A stretch of 64,000 bases of DNA. It comes from Struthio camelus (Eukaryota; Chordata; Aves; Struthioniformes; Struthionidae). The stretch is taken from assembly GCF_040807025.1 (NCBI RefSeq), contig NC_090952.1:26719068-26783067 (forward strand), read 5' to 3'. The notes beneath the pieces were generated by a model. That model was not told the origin of the DNA. It did no database searches and saw only the letters and a list, made by a program, of their open reading frames with translations. This document shows, piece after piece, positions 14,501-25,429 of this stretch. How positions within the stretch are numbered: position 1 is the stretch's first letter; every line of letters starts with the position of its first letter. Position numbers and translations under genes: made by a program.

Positions 14501-17500
14501 ATTTTGGGCACAATATATTTTCTTGTGGAGATGTACCTTGATAAGCAGCAGCAGGAAAACTCCCTGATGTTTGGATAACAGTAGAATACCGGTGCTGTCA
14601 TATAATTCATATAGTTTGCTTTTTACGTGATCTCTTGTGTCAAAGGGATTCCAGTGCCCAGGCTCCAGTCGAATCACTTCTCGTTTAAGCCAGCATAAGC
14701 CAAAGAGAGTTCTGGTGGGATGCGCTCCGGAAAGCGACTAACGCAGAACCACTTGGGCCAACAGCACCAAATTTCTCACACCTTCAGCATAAGCACTTCA
14801 TTCCTGATCTGTGATTCCTTGCTGGCAAAAGTAAGCTGCAAAAGTAGTTCTCATCGAAAAGAAAAGGACCCAGGAAATACCAAACCCTTTTACCTACAAA
14901 AGATGAAACCTAAGCTCTAGTCGACACCAAAAGGTTCTGGACTAAAACCAATAAAGGGCTAAGGTACAAGTTGTGGACTAAAACCAGAAGCGTCAGCCCG
15001 AAAGTCCTCCAGTCCTGGAGGAAAACTCCGTAGGTGCCTCGCGTTTCTGGTGCTGTGCCCGTGAGCACGTCCAGAGCTGTTTCGGTGAGGACAGGCCTGA
15101 GCAAGTCGGTGCCTCGGCTCCTCCACAGTCTCCAGGGCAGGTGTTGTTCAGCCTGGATTGCGGCAGCAGCACTGTCTGGCTAGTGGCCTCCGGCACACCC
15201 AACGCACCCTGACAAGCCTTTCACGACCCGCGACGACAGGCTCCGTAGATAAGGGAAGCCCTATTCCGGATCAGGTGTGCAAGACGGCTTTCAGTCCTGG
15301 TTTGTGTGTTCACAGTTCCTATTCAATTCAGGGGAATTTTGAGTGTAAAGAACGTCTTCTTTCCTGGCTATAGCACCGCGCTCTTCTCAAATCAGTTATT
15401 ACATAATTAGAGAACATGATCAGAATAGCAATGTTTAGAGAGCTGGAGGATTTTGCTAGGTGCTTTTATAACGTTACTATCAATGTTCCTGACCTCTTGC
15501 AACAAAGAGTTGTCAAACTAAGAAAGTCAAAATAACTCAGAACTTTGTTTTGTATTTAAACAAATAATTTAACAGAAGAAAAACATTTAATCATAATAAA
15601 GCACTTGAACGTATGTAAAGCTGACTAATAAGCATGCTTCCAAGTGCATTTATGGTGCAAAGTCATTAACACAAATTTTGGCACGTATTAACAGCTAATA
15701 AAACACATTCTGCTATGTCTTGTTAATCATGGCCTATCTTATTTAAGTAATTGCTTGAAATGTCTATCAAATTTGAGTTCAAATGAATTATCGTTCTATT
15801 TGACTCAATGGTTTGTAAACATAAATCCCTTTGAATGCCTTTATCTATCAAATTCCTTGCCAAAATGTATGCCCTATTGTATGTGCCGACATATAGTTAA
15901 TATATTAAAATATCCATAAATGAGAAGAATAGCAAAGGAAGAACATAGCAAAATAGTGGTGTCATGGAACTCAGCTCTTTGCTTGTCCTTTAAAAAAATC
16001 TTTATACATTGTTAAACACTTAAATTCAGTGGACTAACAAGGTAGCTACTCTTTACTCACAGGCATCACTAACTGCACATTATGAAAGGTAATGGAGAAT
16101 CAGCCTCTGTGAACACCAAATCAGTGCAAGATACAACTAGAGACAACAGTAAAATAGCGCATCTATTCTTCTGGTCGTTTACAACACATGAAGATGGGAG
16201 CTTAGAACCCCGTGGGACCTGAACATGGGACATTCATTGTAGTGAATGGTATCAGGAAGATTATCCTTAGCCACAGGGAGTTTCAGGCACATCTCTTCCT
16301 CCTTTTATCATTTAGTTTTCTCAATCCTATCTGAAGTTCTCAAGTATGAGCAGAAGGAAAAAAACCTCAGCTTTGAACTTCCTTAGGTTACTCAGAATGC
16401 TTAACTTTTCCTTACTGGCTAGTTCTCAGCCTTTCCTATGGAAAATCCTCATGTCAGCTCTAATAAATTGTGTGTGCCACCTGACATGGCTCTGGAAGGC
16501 ACCCACGTGACAAGCCCAGAAGTGAAAGCCCTTGTGTTATAGATGGAGGATGGTGTGCACAGGCAGAGGCAGAACGAGCTTCCTCCGAGCCTTGCATCCA
16601 TGGGCTCGTGTAGGGCGCAGGATGGTTTAGACACCTTCAGAGGCTGCTCTTGTCTACAGCAACCCAGAATCACTCACAATCCTTATCAGGTTGCTTTTGC
16701 TGGAATTTACTGGGGAACCCTTCATGAACCGCAATTTCTCTGTCTCTGTATCTACTGAAAGCCCAGTGACTCCAGGATTTCGAAGCAGAGACAATTCATG
16801 TCTCTGCGGTCACGTCCTGCTAGGAGGTGTGATTAACCTCTCCCACACATTTGGTCAACAATATGAGACAATACATGTGAGGAGAGAGCCAGTGGTGCAC
16901 ATCTCCCTATCTTCCTAAGGGCAACCTACAGCCTGCCATGGAAAGGAGGACAGAAAAGGCTCTGTAACACTGAAGTTGTCTACCTGTACAAACAAGCGAG
17001 TGAAGACTTCAGAGAGGCCATCTGCACATATTGTCCTTCTGCAGGCCAGGGGGAATTCATAGTGCTGTAGCATTAAAGCGCTGCCAAGTTTTACAGTATT
17101 CCCAAATCACATCTACTCTGAGGCATGGCTGCACGTGGTGTATGAAGAAATTAGATTGACGTGGTGCTCCAGAGTACATTTGCCAAAGGATCTTTTCATA
17201 AAGAAAGCCTTTAGTCCATCACTTTCTCTGCTGCAACCAAATTTGACTTATTCCTTTTAGTAAAGGTATAGTTTCTCTTCAAGTGTCCTTTAAGGTATCT
17301 GGGTCTACAGGACATCAAGTGGGTCATGAGACCCAGCTAAAACACATGGGCTTGGACATCATTTTAAAAAAGGTAATAGGATTCAAACTCTAGACCACTG
17401 CCCCCAGAAGACAAACCCCTGCTCTTTAAGATCAAGTACCAGTTTATCTCATCAAATATGAAAATGCAGGAAGTCTATCACATTTTCCATGCAAAGAAAG

Positions 17501-20500
17501 GACAAAACAAGTGGGACAGAAGATAAGAAAGTAGTAGGAATTATCTCATGAATCAGAGACTGGAAATAATGGCCATATTCTGAATGCCAGATAATCAGTA
17601 CTCTTCAAAGTGTCCCCCCAGCATTCTCTCACTTAATGGAATCATATGTTTCAGTCCCACAAATAAAAATCCATCATTTCACCATACCTAGTGCTCTCCA
17701 GATGAGACAGAAAATGACAGTGAAGCAGATATATGGCCAGTTCCACTCATGATTTTCTCCAATGGTGGAAACCCCAAGAAAGATGAAGATGAGCGTATCG
17801 CTAACACTGCTCCACATCTTCATGAAGTATTTGACTGTGGTGTGAGATTTCAGAGAGATGTTGGCCTCCACATAACGTTTCATGCCCATAGCACAAGCAA
17901 TGATGCTGAGAAAATGAAAATAAAACAATTACTTTTTCCGCATAAGCACACTAAATTGACACACTGTCCTTTAAAAGAATAAAAATAAAAGGCTTCACTG
18001 AGTGTTTTATGTTTGCAGACATCTCACTGGGTAGTGCCTTTCTTCCTACATCAGTCCATTAATATTGGTAAGACCACTAGGACAATAAGACGCTATATAG
18101 GTTGACCAAGTTGCCTGAATCTGTTTTTTAACAGATAAACAGCTCACAAGCTATTACATTTATCATAGTCGCTTAATTTAAAGTTAAGTACACCCAACAC
18201 TTCCCATTATAAGACTCTGTTTTTAGCTCTGTAACTTTGCCACACTCTAACCATCTGCGCAGAAGAGTTTTAGTCTTAGGATCTCACATTGTTTTTCTGG
18301 AGGTTTTTTTTTTTTTTTGGTCTGGATGGGAGGAAGACGTTTAAGGAGACAGGATACTATTGTTTCTCAATAGCAGGTAAAAAGGACACCTACAAGTCTG
18401 GTTGATTTCTGGTCACTACAGCAGATTTGGTGTAGTCTGAGAACAGCTTGAATGCTGCACTACCGCACGCGAGAGAGCAAAGCTAGCCTAAGTGGGACAA
18501 ACTCAAACATACACTGTATGTCACACTATATTTCTCAGCCCAGCTGGGGCTGTACTGACACTTTTTGGGCACGGCTAAGAAGTCATCCTGTCCAAGCAAC
18601 CAAAAGACAACTAAATGCTCAAGCAGTAGAAAGCCTGGTGCTCATCAGGCTGCACAACGAGCCAACAAACGGCTTCCAAGGGCACTGCCGTGCTTCTGAG
18701 GAAATTGGAGAGCGTCACTACAGTCAGAATATCTTATTTTCGCATGGATATCCAAGGTCACTTCAGAACTGTGTAGCACCAATTAAAACTTCTGCCCTGT
18801 AATTTTTCATGGATAATTGGTTCTTCAGGTTACAGGATACATGTGGTTAGCCTAATTCATCAGCTTTTCAAATCAATACAATTTCAGTATAGCAATCTTA
18901 GAAGGTCAAAACCATTTAGTGCTCAGAGAGTCAAAGCTCCATTTTTTAGCAGCAACATTTTGTTCTAAATGTTGAACCACCACTGGAAAAAGGAACTTGT
19001 TTCCGAGATCTGATTTCCATTGCTATTTGGTACATATTGCTCTTACACAAAAGGCCTGGCTTCCTCCTAATGCAGAACACCGCCAACCGAACCAAACCCC
19101 ACTGAATCCTCCAGCACTAAGCCAACATAGAACTGATGGGACAATAGGAGACTAGAGAGCTTCATGAAAAGGGAAGGCGCTGCAGAAGCTCCCTTGTTTA
19201 ACTACCTCCTCTTCCTTTCCACCATTTCCCTGGTTTTAGTTGGGTCATTTTTACAGTCTTTTTTGACTTTTGTTCATTTTCTTTAATACCTACTATAAGG
19301 GAAACCTCTGCCGAGTCTTGATAACTTGACAAAATTTGGGGGTTGGGATTTTTTTAAATTTGGGGGAGCCTTTTCCTCCGCTTCTAAACAGCAAGTATCA
19401 GCTGTGAAACTTCTGACAGGAAAGGAAGCTCATACATGCTCCTCCATTTTCACTATCAAAATGCAAGGCAGAATTCAAGCTCAAGTGCAGGGGGAATAAA
19501 GAACTTTCCTTGGACAGTATCAATTGTTCCAATTAAGCGGAACGTGTGTACGCCATAGACGAGATGCAATCTGCTGTATATTCACAACACAGTCTGAACA
19601 GCTCTCTGCGGAAAGGCAGCGAATGCTGTTTTCATTTTTCAGCTCAACTATTGAAACAAACCAGTCAAGGTCTCTGAGTCTTCACTGCCGAAAGGAGTTC
19701 TCAGCTAGTGGTGTTTTTGTAACCTGTATAAAACCAAAGACTCCTATTCTCTCCTCAACAACCCTTTATTTCAGTAAGACACAGTTGGCTGTTGCTCCTA
19801 ATTTGCGCTGTTGTTAACGAAAGCAGAATAAGGGCCGTTTTCTTTCTCCCTCATCAGTGAACCATTAACATATCTTCATTGCCATAACTCTACATATATT
19901 ATTGGACCAAGACAAAAGTAATGAACAACAGCTATGTTAACCTCTGCTCTATTTAAAGCACTAAGAAAACCAGTAATGTTATTATGGGAAATACATATTA
20001 GATGCTTGGCTGCAATAGCAAACAAGAAATAACCAGGAAAAAAATGACTGGAATAAAGATGCACTTCCACCCGATATGAACTACTGATTACTTGGCTAAA
20101 GTACAGGGAAAAAAACCAAAATGAAACAAAAACATTTCTATTTATTTTATCTGAAAATAATTGTTTTTCCCCATTGCCATAAAAAAAAATTATTTGGAGG
20201 GTAAAGTCCCTCTGCTACTAGGACCAGGAAAAAAATTCCAACACTACAAACATTTGCATGTAGAGCTCTTTAGCAGATTGGGTTGCACTCACAAATTTTC
20301 TTTTGGTCTATGCAAAACTGATTTCTTTTGGCAATTAAATTATTTTCTAAAGAAAGAGAACACCCAGATCTGCTTCTTATAATGCATTATCCCCTGGTGA
20401 CAAATGAATGAATTGTTTGAAATAAAGATATATAAAGAGGCATTTGGAACTTGGCAACTACAAGACCAGTAGTGCAGGAATCAGCTGCTTTTGCAACTGT

Positions 20501-23500
20501 TTTGCTTTGGAAACAATACATTATTCAAAAGACTATGGGTTCCATAATGGGTACAACAGATTATGATTGATAGAAGGAGACACCATTAAGATTGAATGTT
20601 TTCTTCTCCTTGACGATTATGCAGCATATTTATTTCACCATTCCGTCTGATGCTCTTATAAATAGATTTATCTCACCTATTCCCATAGCTAGAATTGTTT
20701 TCAGTAATGCTAAAATATTTCTCATATTAACCATTTGAGGAAACAAAATCTGCAAGATATAGGAATAGTTTATATCCAAAGGAGTAACACTATTTTTAAA
20801 ATAGATCTCCCAGATGCTCCTGAGTCTAGCTGGTATCTGACCATTTAATTTTTCATTTTCTTCATTATTATCAGATTTACAGTTGTTTACACGGTGGCTA
20901 TCAATGGAGTCTAACTGCACTTTGTAGTTTTTAGATTAAGTACTGCTGGTCTGTGATCCTCAGCACTATCTGACTTAGTTTAGGTAGGAGAACCAGATGC
21001 AACAGATATGAGCCCTCAGAAATCAGGACTGAATCACTCATGCTGTGTTTTTTATCCATCTCTTCTTTCCAAAGTGAGATTTCTTTGGCCATTAGGATTA
21101 TTAGATCTCCTTTTCTGGATTAAAGTAATTGTTCTGCAGGCAAAAATGTACATTGAGGTGAGTCCAAATCTCTCTTAAAATTGAAGAATCTGACCCATAA
21201 TTATTAATCTTGTTGAAAAACCTACTCAGCAAAAACAGAAAAAAATAAAGTGTATTGTCTACAAATTACAATTTGCAAAAGACTGATTTGACAGAATAAA
21301 AACGCTTTCTCTTCACTAACCCTGAAAATTACATAGGAATACATGACAGGGTAACTGATACAGTGTGGGACTCAGCTCTATGACATCTTGTATGTATTGT
21401 GCTTCTATGCCTTATTTGTACAAGAGCTTCACAAAGAAAACCTGTCAGTACTCGAAAGCATTTGTAAAATTGGAAGAAAGTATGCAACTCCCTGTGCTGT
21501 AATAAATTGCAAGCAGTCCTGTGCATGCTGGTGTTGTGAAGCCTGGTTTCCTACAGCTGTGTGTCTTGTAGCTGATAGACTTTGGGATCTGAGAGATCTT
21601 AGGCATGACTGCCTCTTCTCCCAAGAGGCAGGATTTATGCCAGCAGGCTCAGGTATGGTTTCTCTGCTGTCTAATAGCAAGTCAGCACACTTTGCAATTT
21701 TTCCCTCTGTCAGAGGGACGCTTCTGCCCACCATCCATTTTCACAAAAACGCGCAAGGATTTAGTACCTTTGATACTGTGACCTCTAACAAATTTGGCTG
21801 AAGCCGGTCAGCGGATTCAAACGTTACTGGAGATAGAGGGGTGATGAACAGGCACATGCAAACTGAGAACATAAAAATGCAACAGCCTCACTAGGAAACC
21901 AGACAAACACGTGATTTGAGGTTGTCTAAACCTCTTTTGACAGTAAGTCGGACTCTCCAAGATAAATCTCTAAAGCAAATGTTTTGATTAGACCTCTTCA
22001 CTCCCAAATAGAGGGAATGTTTTCAGCCTTCATCTTTGCACGGCATAAACAACTGCCTCTCCATCACTTACTTGTTCTATCATTGTACCTTCTGCCTTAG
22101 CACGCCTTTGAGGCCATCACCCTCCAACTAACTTGTAGGACAGACAAATCAGGAGGGTGTTAGAACAGACCTGCTATAAGTACAGACCATATCCAAAGTT
22201 TGCTGAGGTCCACAGTATTTGATCAATTGCTCCTTGCAGCTTTTCAAATGTTGGTTTTGAGGGGGCCTAATGAATTAAATAACAAAATATGCCTGGAAGC
22301 CTCTTCTGGTCCTGCTACAATCCAGTAGAAATTTCACTGTTTGAACTGCAGGGCTTACAAACAACAACAACAAAATAGAATTCATAAAACGTCCCACAAT
22401 AACCTGAATAAACTGATGAGGCACTTGACGCTTGAAGTGCTAGTCATCAGGATGGCTTATGATCTGCAGCTTTAGAATACCCAAGTTGTTTGAAGTCAAG
22501 CGCTTTAGCTTTCCCAGTCATGAAGCTAGATGCTATTCCAGAGCAGCATTGGGATCATTTCTTTGAGGTTTTCAGATCCACAGAACGTTTCTGTGCACTT
22601 GAAGAGTCCCTACTGCCACCAATCTGTGATTGTGTAACGTGTGGAATGAGGTTACATCCCTCAGCTATTTCAAAGGCTTTTAAACTCAATTCACTGTCAT
22701 ATAAGTGTTTTCAACTAAGCGCTCTTACTTTTCAGCAAATATAGCCAGAAAGCTTTCCTTGGCAAATGAGATTCGTGGAGATACTTACGCCACAATACCA
22801 GAAAGGTGAAACATTTCTGCAGTGAGATAGGAAAGATAACTGTACAGGAAGACAAACAGCGGTTCAATTACACGGATATTGTTGGTAAATCGTGTGGTAA
22901 AGGCAGCAATCATCCCAAAAGTAAGACCTACTAAAACTCCTCCTAGGCCAACCACAAAGAACTTTCCAACTCCAGCAAAAACATCCACAGTTTTGATGGC
23001 TGGCATTTCACAGAAAGATCTAAACAGCTTGTAGAGTACCTGGATGGAAAATAAAAAAGAAAGAGGAAAAACAGCCAGTAACAAGGCATTAACCAGGCAT
23101 GACCACACATAGCAGTAACCTTAAAATATACTACTGAAACTTCTAGCAGTTCAGAGATCTGTACTCTTCTCCAGAGAGCAGGTGCCTAACAGGTAAGTGC
23201 TGTAGCACTCAAATACATTTTTTATCTCTACACTTATGGGCTAGATCCTCAGCTCTATTGAAACTGAAGACAGTTGCTCACCCAAATGTTTTTTAGGGCC
23301 TGAGGTCAGACACCTGGCTGAGGAGTCCGGTGCTAGAAAAGGCCCTTTCCCTCTGCAGATTTCAAGTCCCACTTCTCAACATGAGACAATCCTTCCTCCG
23401 GATGCTAAATGCTGAAAATAAAAGCTAGTCCTTACCACTGTCACTGCATCGTTCAGGAGCGATTCACCAAAGACCAAAATGTGTAGCTTTTCATTGACGT

Positions 23501-25429
23501 GTATCTCTTCAAACACAGCTAACACTGCTACAGGATCCACAGCAGCTATCAGACTGCCAAACAAGAGGTTATGGAGCAACGATACATCCTGCAGGTGAAA
23601 AGATTTCACTTGGCAGATCCCATACAGTGAAAAGCCAATGCCAAACACGTTCCATATTGTTCCCACAACTGCATACAGGAGAATAGTGCCAATGTTCTCG
23701 AAAAAGGGACGGCTCGGCATGAAGTATCCTGCATCGAGGACAATAGGTGGCAGCAGGTAGAGGAAAAAGATATCACTGTCCATAACAGGTGGTGACTTGT
23801 CATTTAAGCCATAGATGATTCCACCCATAATGAGTCCTACAAATATCAATAAACAGCTTTCCGGTACAACAGAAGGCAGCTTGTTATAGAGATGAAACCC
23901 TGAAAACAGATCAAGAGAAATATTCCTTGTTATCTCCTCACCCCGGACTGGCTAAACAGCTGCAGTTCCTCATTTGGATGAGGAAACTTTCCATGCTGTG
24001 ACTTCCAGAAAGTTGCATTTTGGTATAAAAGTAACAATAAAGTCATAATAATAAATTATTTATTTTATTAATTATTATTATAAAGTAATAACAATAGCAA
24101 TAATAATAAATATGTAATGGTAATTATATATATATATATATATAATTAAAGCAATGTTACCCAAGAAGAAATTGAATAGAAAATTTTAAAGTTTGCTGAA
24201 AATACCAAACTTAAAAGTTACTATTGATTGACACCTCACAACATATAAACAAAGAACAATAAAATAAAACAACAGTAAAATACGTTTTATTTGACCTGGG
24301 CATGGTGGCCACTCACAATTCATATTAGCATTACATAAATATATACATACGTAGACCTTAAGTGCAAGAGAAAAATTCATCAAAAGCAAAAATATATTGG
24401 TCCTGTTTGCACAAAATATAATTTCTCGGATGTGGTTTCACAGATGACTTCCTTGGTGTAGACGGAGTTTTTATTTTAGGTTTTACAACACCTAGCATAC
24501 AGATTGAATTATTCCTCGTGACTACTCTGATTTGGCACTCTTCTTTAGGAGTGAGTAGACTTCATTTTAAGATGAGGATGTCAGTGGACAAACTGCATGC
24601 AACACAGCTGGCAAGATCATGATGATGAATATCTAGCTTAGTATGTACTACACAAATAAAACATTCCTTTCCCCCTTTCTTCTCCTGGAAGCCCTGTTGA
24701 TATTTGTAGCAAAAACTAACAGGCTGTGCAGATATAAACTTCCACATGGCAAACCAGCATTTCCAACCTAGAAAGCAACTGGACCAGAGTTTTCTTCCCT
24801 GTGTGCAGCCTATCTGACATACAATATGTGTGCCTTTAGGAGGTGGCATGCTACCTCAGACTCAGAGATCACCTATTTGGCTTGCATGCAAAACAGCTTT
24901 GAACTGTAAACACAAAACTGTGCTTTGTCCTTGTCTTTCTGGTCCTGCTAGTAGAGAGTATTTTAGGAAAGGATTCCTCTTCCCAGCCCCGCTCCTTTCC
25001 ACAACCCCAGGGATTTTGGAGAACAGGCAAAACAGAAGCTGCCTTTCCCTATACCATTTTGGGGAACTGGTGAAGCAAAGGCTGCCCTTCCCCACTCTGT
25101 CCCCACAGAGAACCTTCTCCTCCTCACCCTCTCAAGATTTTCGGTGCCTTACCTATTTTGGCCAAGGATGCAAGCATGATCCAGAGTGTGATTTCAAAGG
25201 GGACTTGGACATGCTGGTAATCCAGGGAGAAAAATGCATGCTCCAAGGATTCATTCCCCTGGGCTTCCTCAGCAGCCCAGCTGGTGTTCTCCTGGAGAAC
25301 ATCTTCCCCTAGTGACTGCGGCTGGGAGCCTTGGAGGGCTCTGACCCTCGCAACCTGGAGGAAGAACGTGAGCAAGGGCCCAACTAGGCGAGCGACTGCA
25401 GCCTTGCATCCCAGGCTCTGCCTCTCCAT
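2421..25429 (-). CDS. SLC9A2-like: Na+/H+ exchanger, NHE2-like (8 coding exons, 3' end outside window)
   Basis: Electroneutral exchanger of the SLC9A1-5 plasma-membrane group, moving Na+ in and H+ out. Coding exons on the minus strand are 25153-25429, 23436-23899, 22789-23039, 17688-17905, 12414-12610, 7041-7130, 3884-3954 and 2421-2585. Phases join without a break for 1733 nt (577 residues plus 2 nt). Seen: N-terminal hydrophobic segment, two N-glycosylation sequons (N48, N59), the amiloride-site type [14 protein letters not shown] (141-154), [12 protein letters not shown] (236-247) with the ion-site Asp D243, YGGLRGA (430-436) with R434, and [10 protein letters not shown] at the start of the tail. 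All splice sites are canonical GT-AG. Matches with NHE2 ([35 protein letters not shown]) are closer than with NHE4, NHE1 or NHE3. Later tail exons lie left of base 1. No disabling change is seen, so I infer a working gene. Exact orthology (SLC9A2 or an extra paralogue) is open. Confidence 0.93.
3884..3954 (-). CDS. SLC9A2-like: NHE2-like exon 7 (71 nt)
   Basis: Residues 500-522 plus two bases: [13 protein letters not shown] then [11 protein letters not shown], the conserved GIED-GH-G-WKDK block at the start of the regulatory tail. The length of 71 nt fits the family. Acceptor has a strong pyrimidine tract (CTCTCTTCTCTTTAG|TTC); donor GACAA|GTAAGG. Phase 2 matches exon 8. Confidence 0.94.
3955..7040. 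other. NHE2-like intron 6, nothing else seen
   Basis: AT-rich intronic sequence with short poly-T and poly-A runs. No further exon or recognisable repeat. Confidence 0.6.
7041..7130 (-). CDS. SLC9A2-like: NHE2-like exon 6 (membrane-tail junction)
   Basis: Thirty codons, residues 470-499: [16 protein letters not shown] then [13 protein letters not shown]. This matches the GITIRPLV...DVK block that ends the membrane domain. Acceptor ATGCTGCAG|GGAATG; donor ATTCGG|GTAAGT, phase 0. Confidence 0.93.
7131..12413. other. NHE2-like intron 5, nothing firm
   Basis: A 5.3 kb intron. A 137-codon open frame at 8431-8844 on the same strand has an ATG but no recognisable family; I do not call it. A poly-T run lies near 9380. 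Confidence 0.6.
12414..12610 (-). CDS. SLC9A2-like: NHE2-like exon 5 (GGLRG helix)
   Basis: Residues 404-469. Contains [19 protein letters not shown]434 matches NHE1 Arg440, a residue linked to pH sensing and transport. The loop after LLP is about two residues shorter than in mammalian NHE2 ([11 protein letters not shown]). Acceptor CTGCTTTTCAG|GGGT; donor GTACAG|GTAAAA. Confidence 0.95.
12611..22788. other. NHE2-like introns 4 and 3, nothing else seen
   Basis: Two introns of about 5 kb each, separated only by exon 4. Sequence is AT-rich with homopolymer runs. I see no RNA gene or mobile element. Confidence 0.55.
17688..17905 (-). CDS. SLC9A2-like: NHE2-like exon 4
   Basis: Residues 331-403 plus one base, with [33 protein letters not shown] and [11 protein letters not shown], all standard blocks of the NHE2/NHE4 branch. 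Acceptor TTTTCTCAG|CATC; donor GCACTAG|GTATGG. Confidence 0.95.
22789..23039 (-). CDS. SLC9A2-like: NHE2-like exon 3
   Basis: Residues 248-330 plus two bases, beginning [12 protein letters not shown]. Includes [29 protein letters not shown] and the NHE2-type [18 protein letters not shown]. Acceptor TTTTCCATCCAG|GTACTC; donor GTGGC|GTAAGT. Confidence 0.95.
23436..23899 (-). CDS. SLC9A2-like: NHE2-like exon 2 (core transport helices)
   Basis: Residues 93-247, the most conserved part. It starts after TTTTCAG with the codons for FHLYNKLP. It holds [30 protein letters not shown] and [13 protein letters not shown]243 lines up with the NHE1 ion-binding Asp267. Donor: ACAGTG|GTAAGG, phase 0. Confidence 0.96.
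24030..24150. repeat. AT-rich low complexity with (TA)10
   Basis: ATT/AAT-type trinucleotide-like sequence followed by a perfect (TA)10 run at 24125-24144, inside NHE2-like intron 1. A likely polymorphic microsatellite. Confidence 0.9.
25153..25429 (-). CDS. SLC9A2-like: NHE2-like exon 1 (start, N-terminal extracellular stretch, first helix)
   Basis: Residues 1-92 plus one base. Base 25429 starts the only in-frame ATG of the open frame; context is GGTGG ATG G, and the protein begins MERQSLG. A hydrophobic stretch (residues 11-27) may act as signal peptide or first helix. It is followed by a variable stretch with sequons N48-T-S and N59-E-S, then [17 protein letters not shown], the conserved lead-in of NHE2. 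Donor: AAAATAG|GTAAGG, phase 1. Confidence 0.93.

Noticed and set aside
24830-25312. A 160-codon plus-strand frame
   Set aside because: It is the reverse-strand shadow of exchanger exon 1 and its flank.
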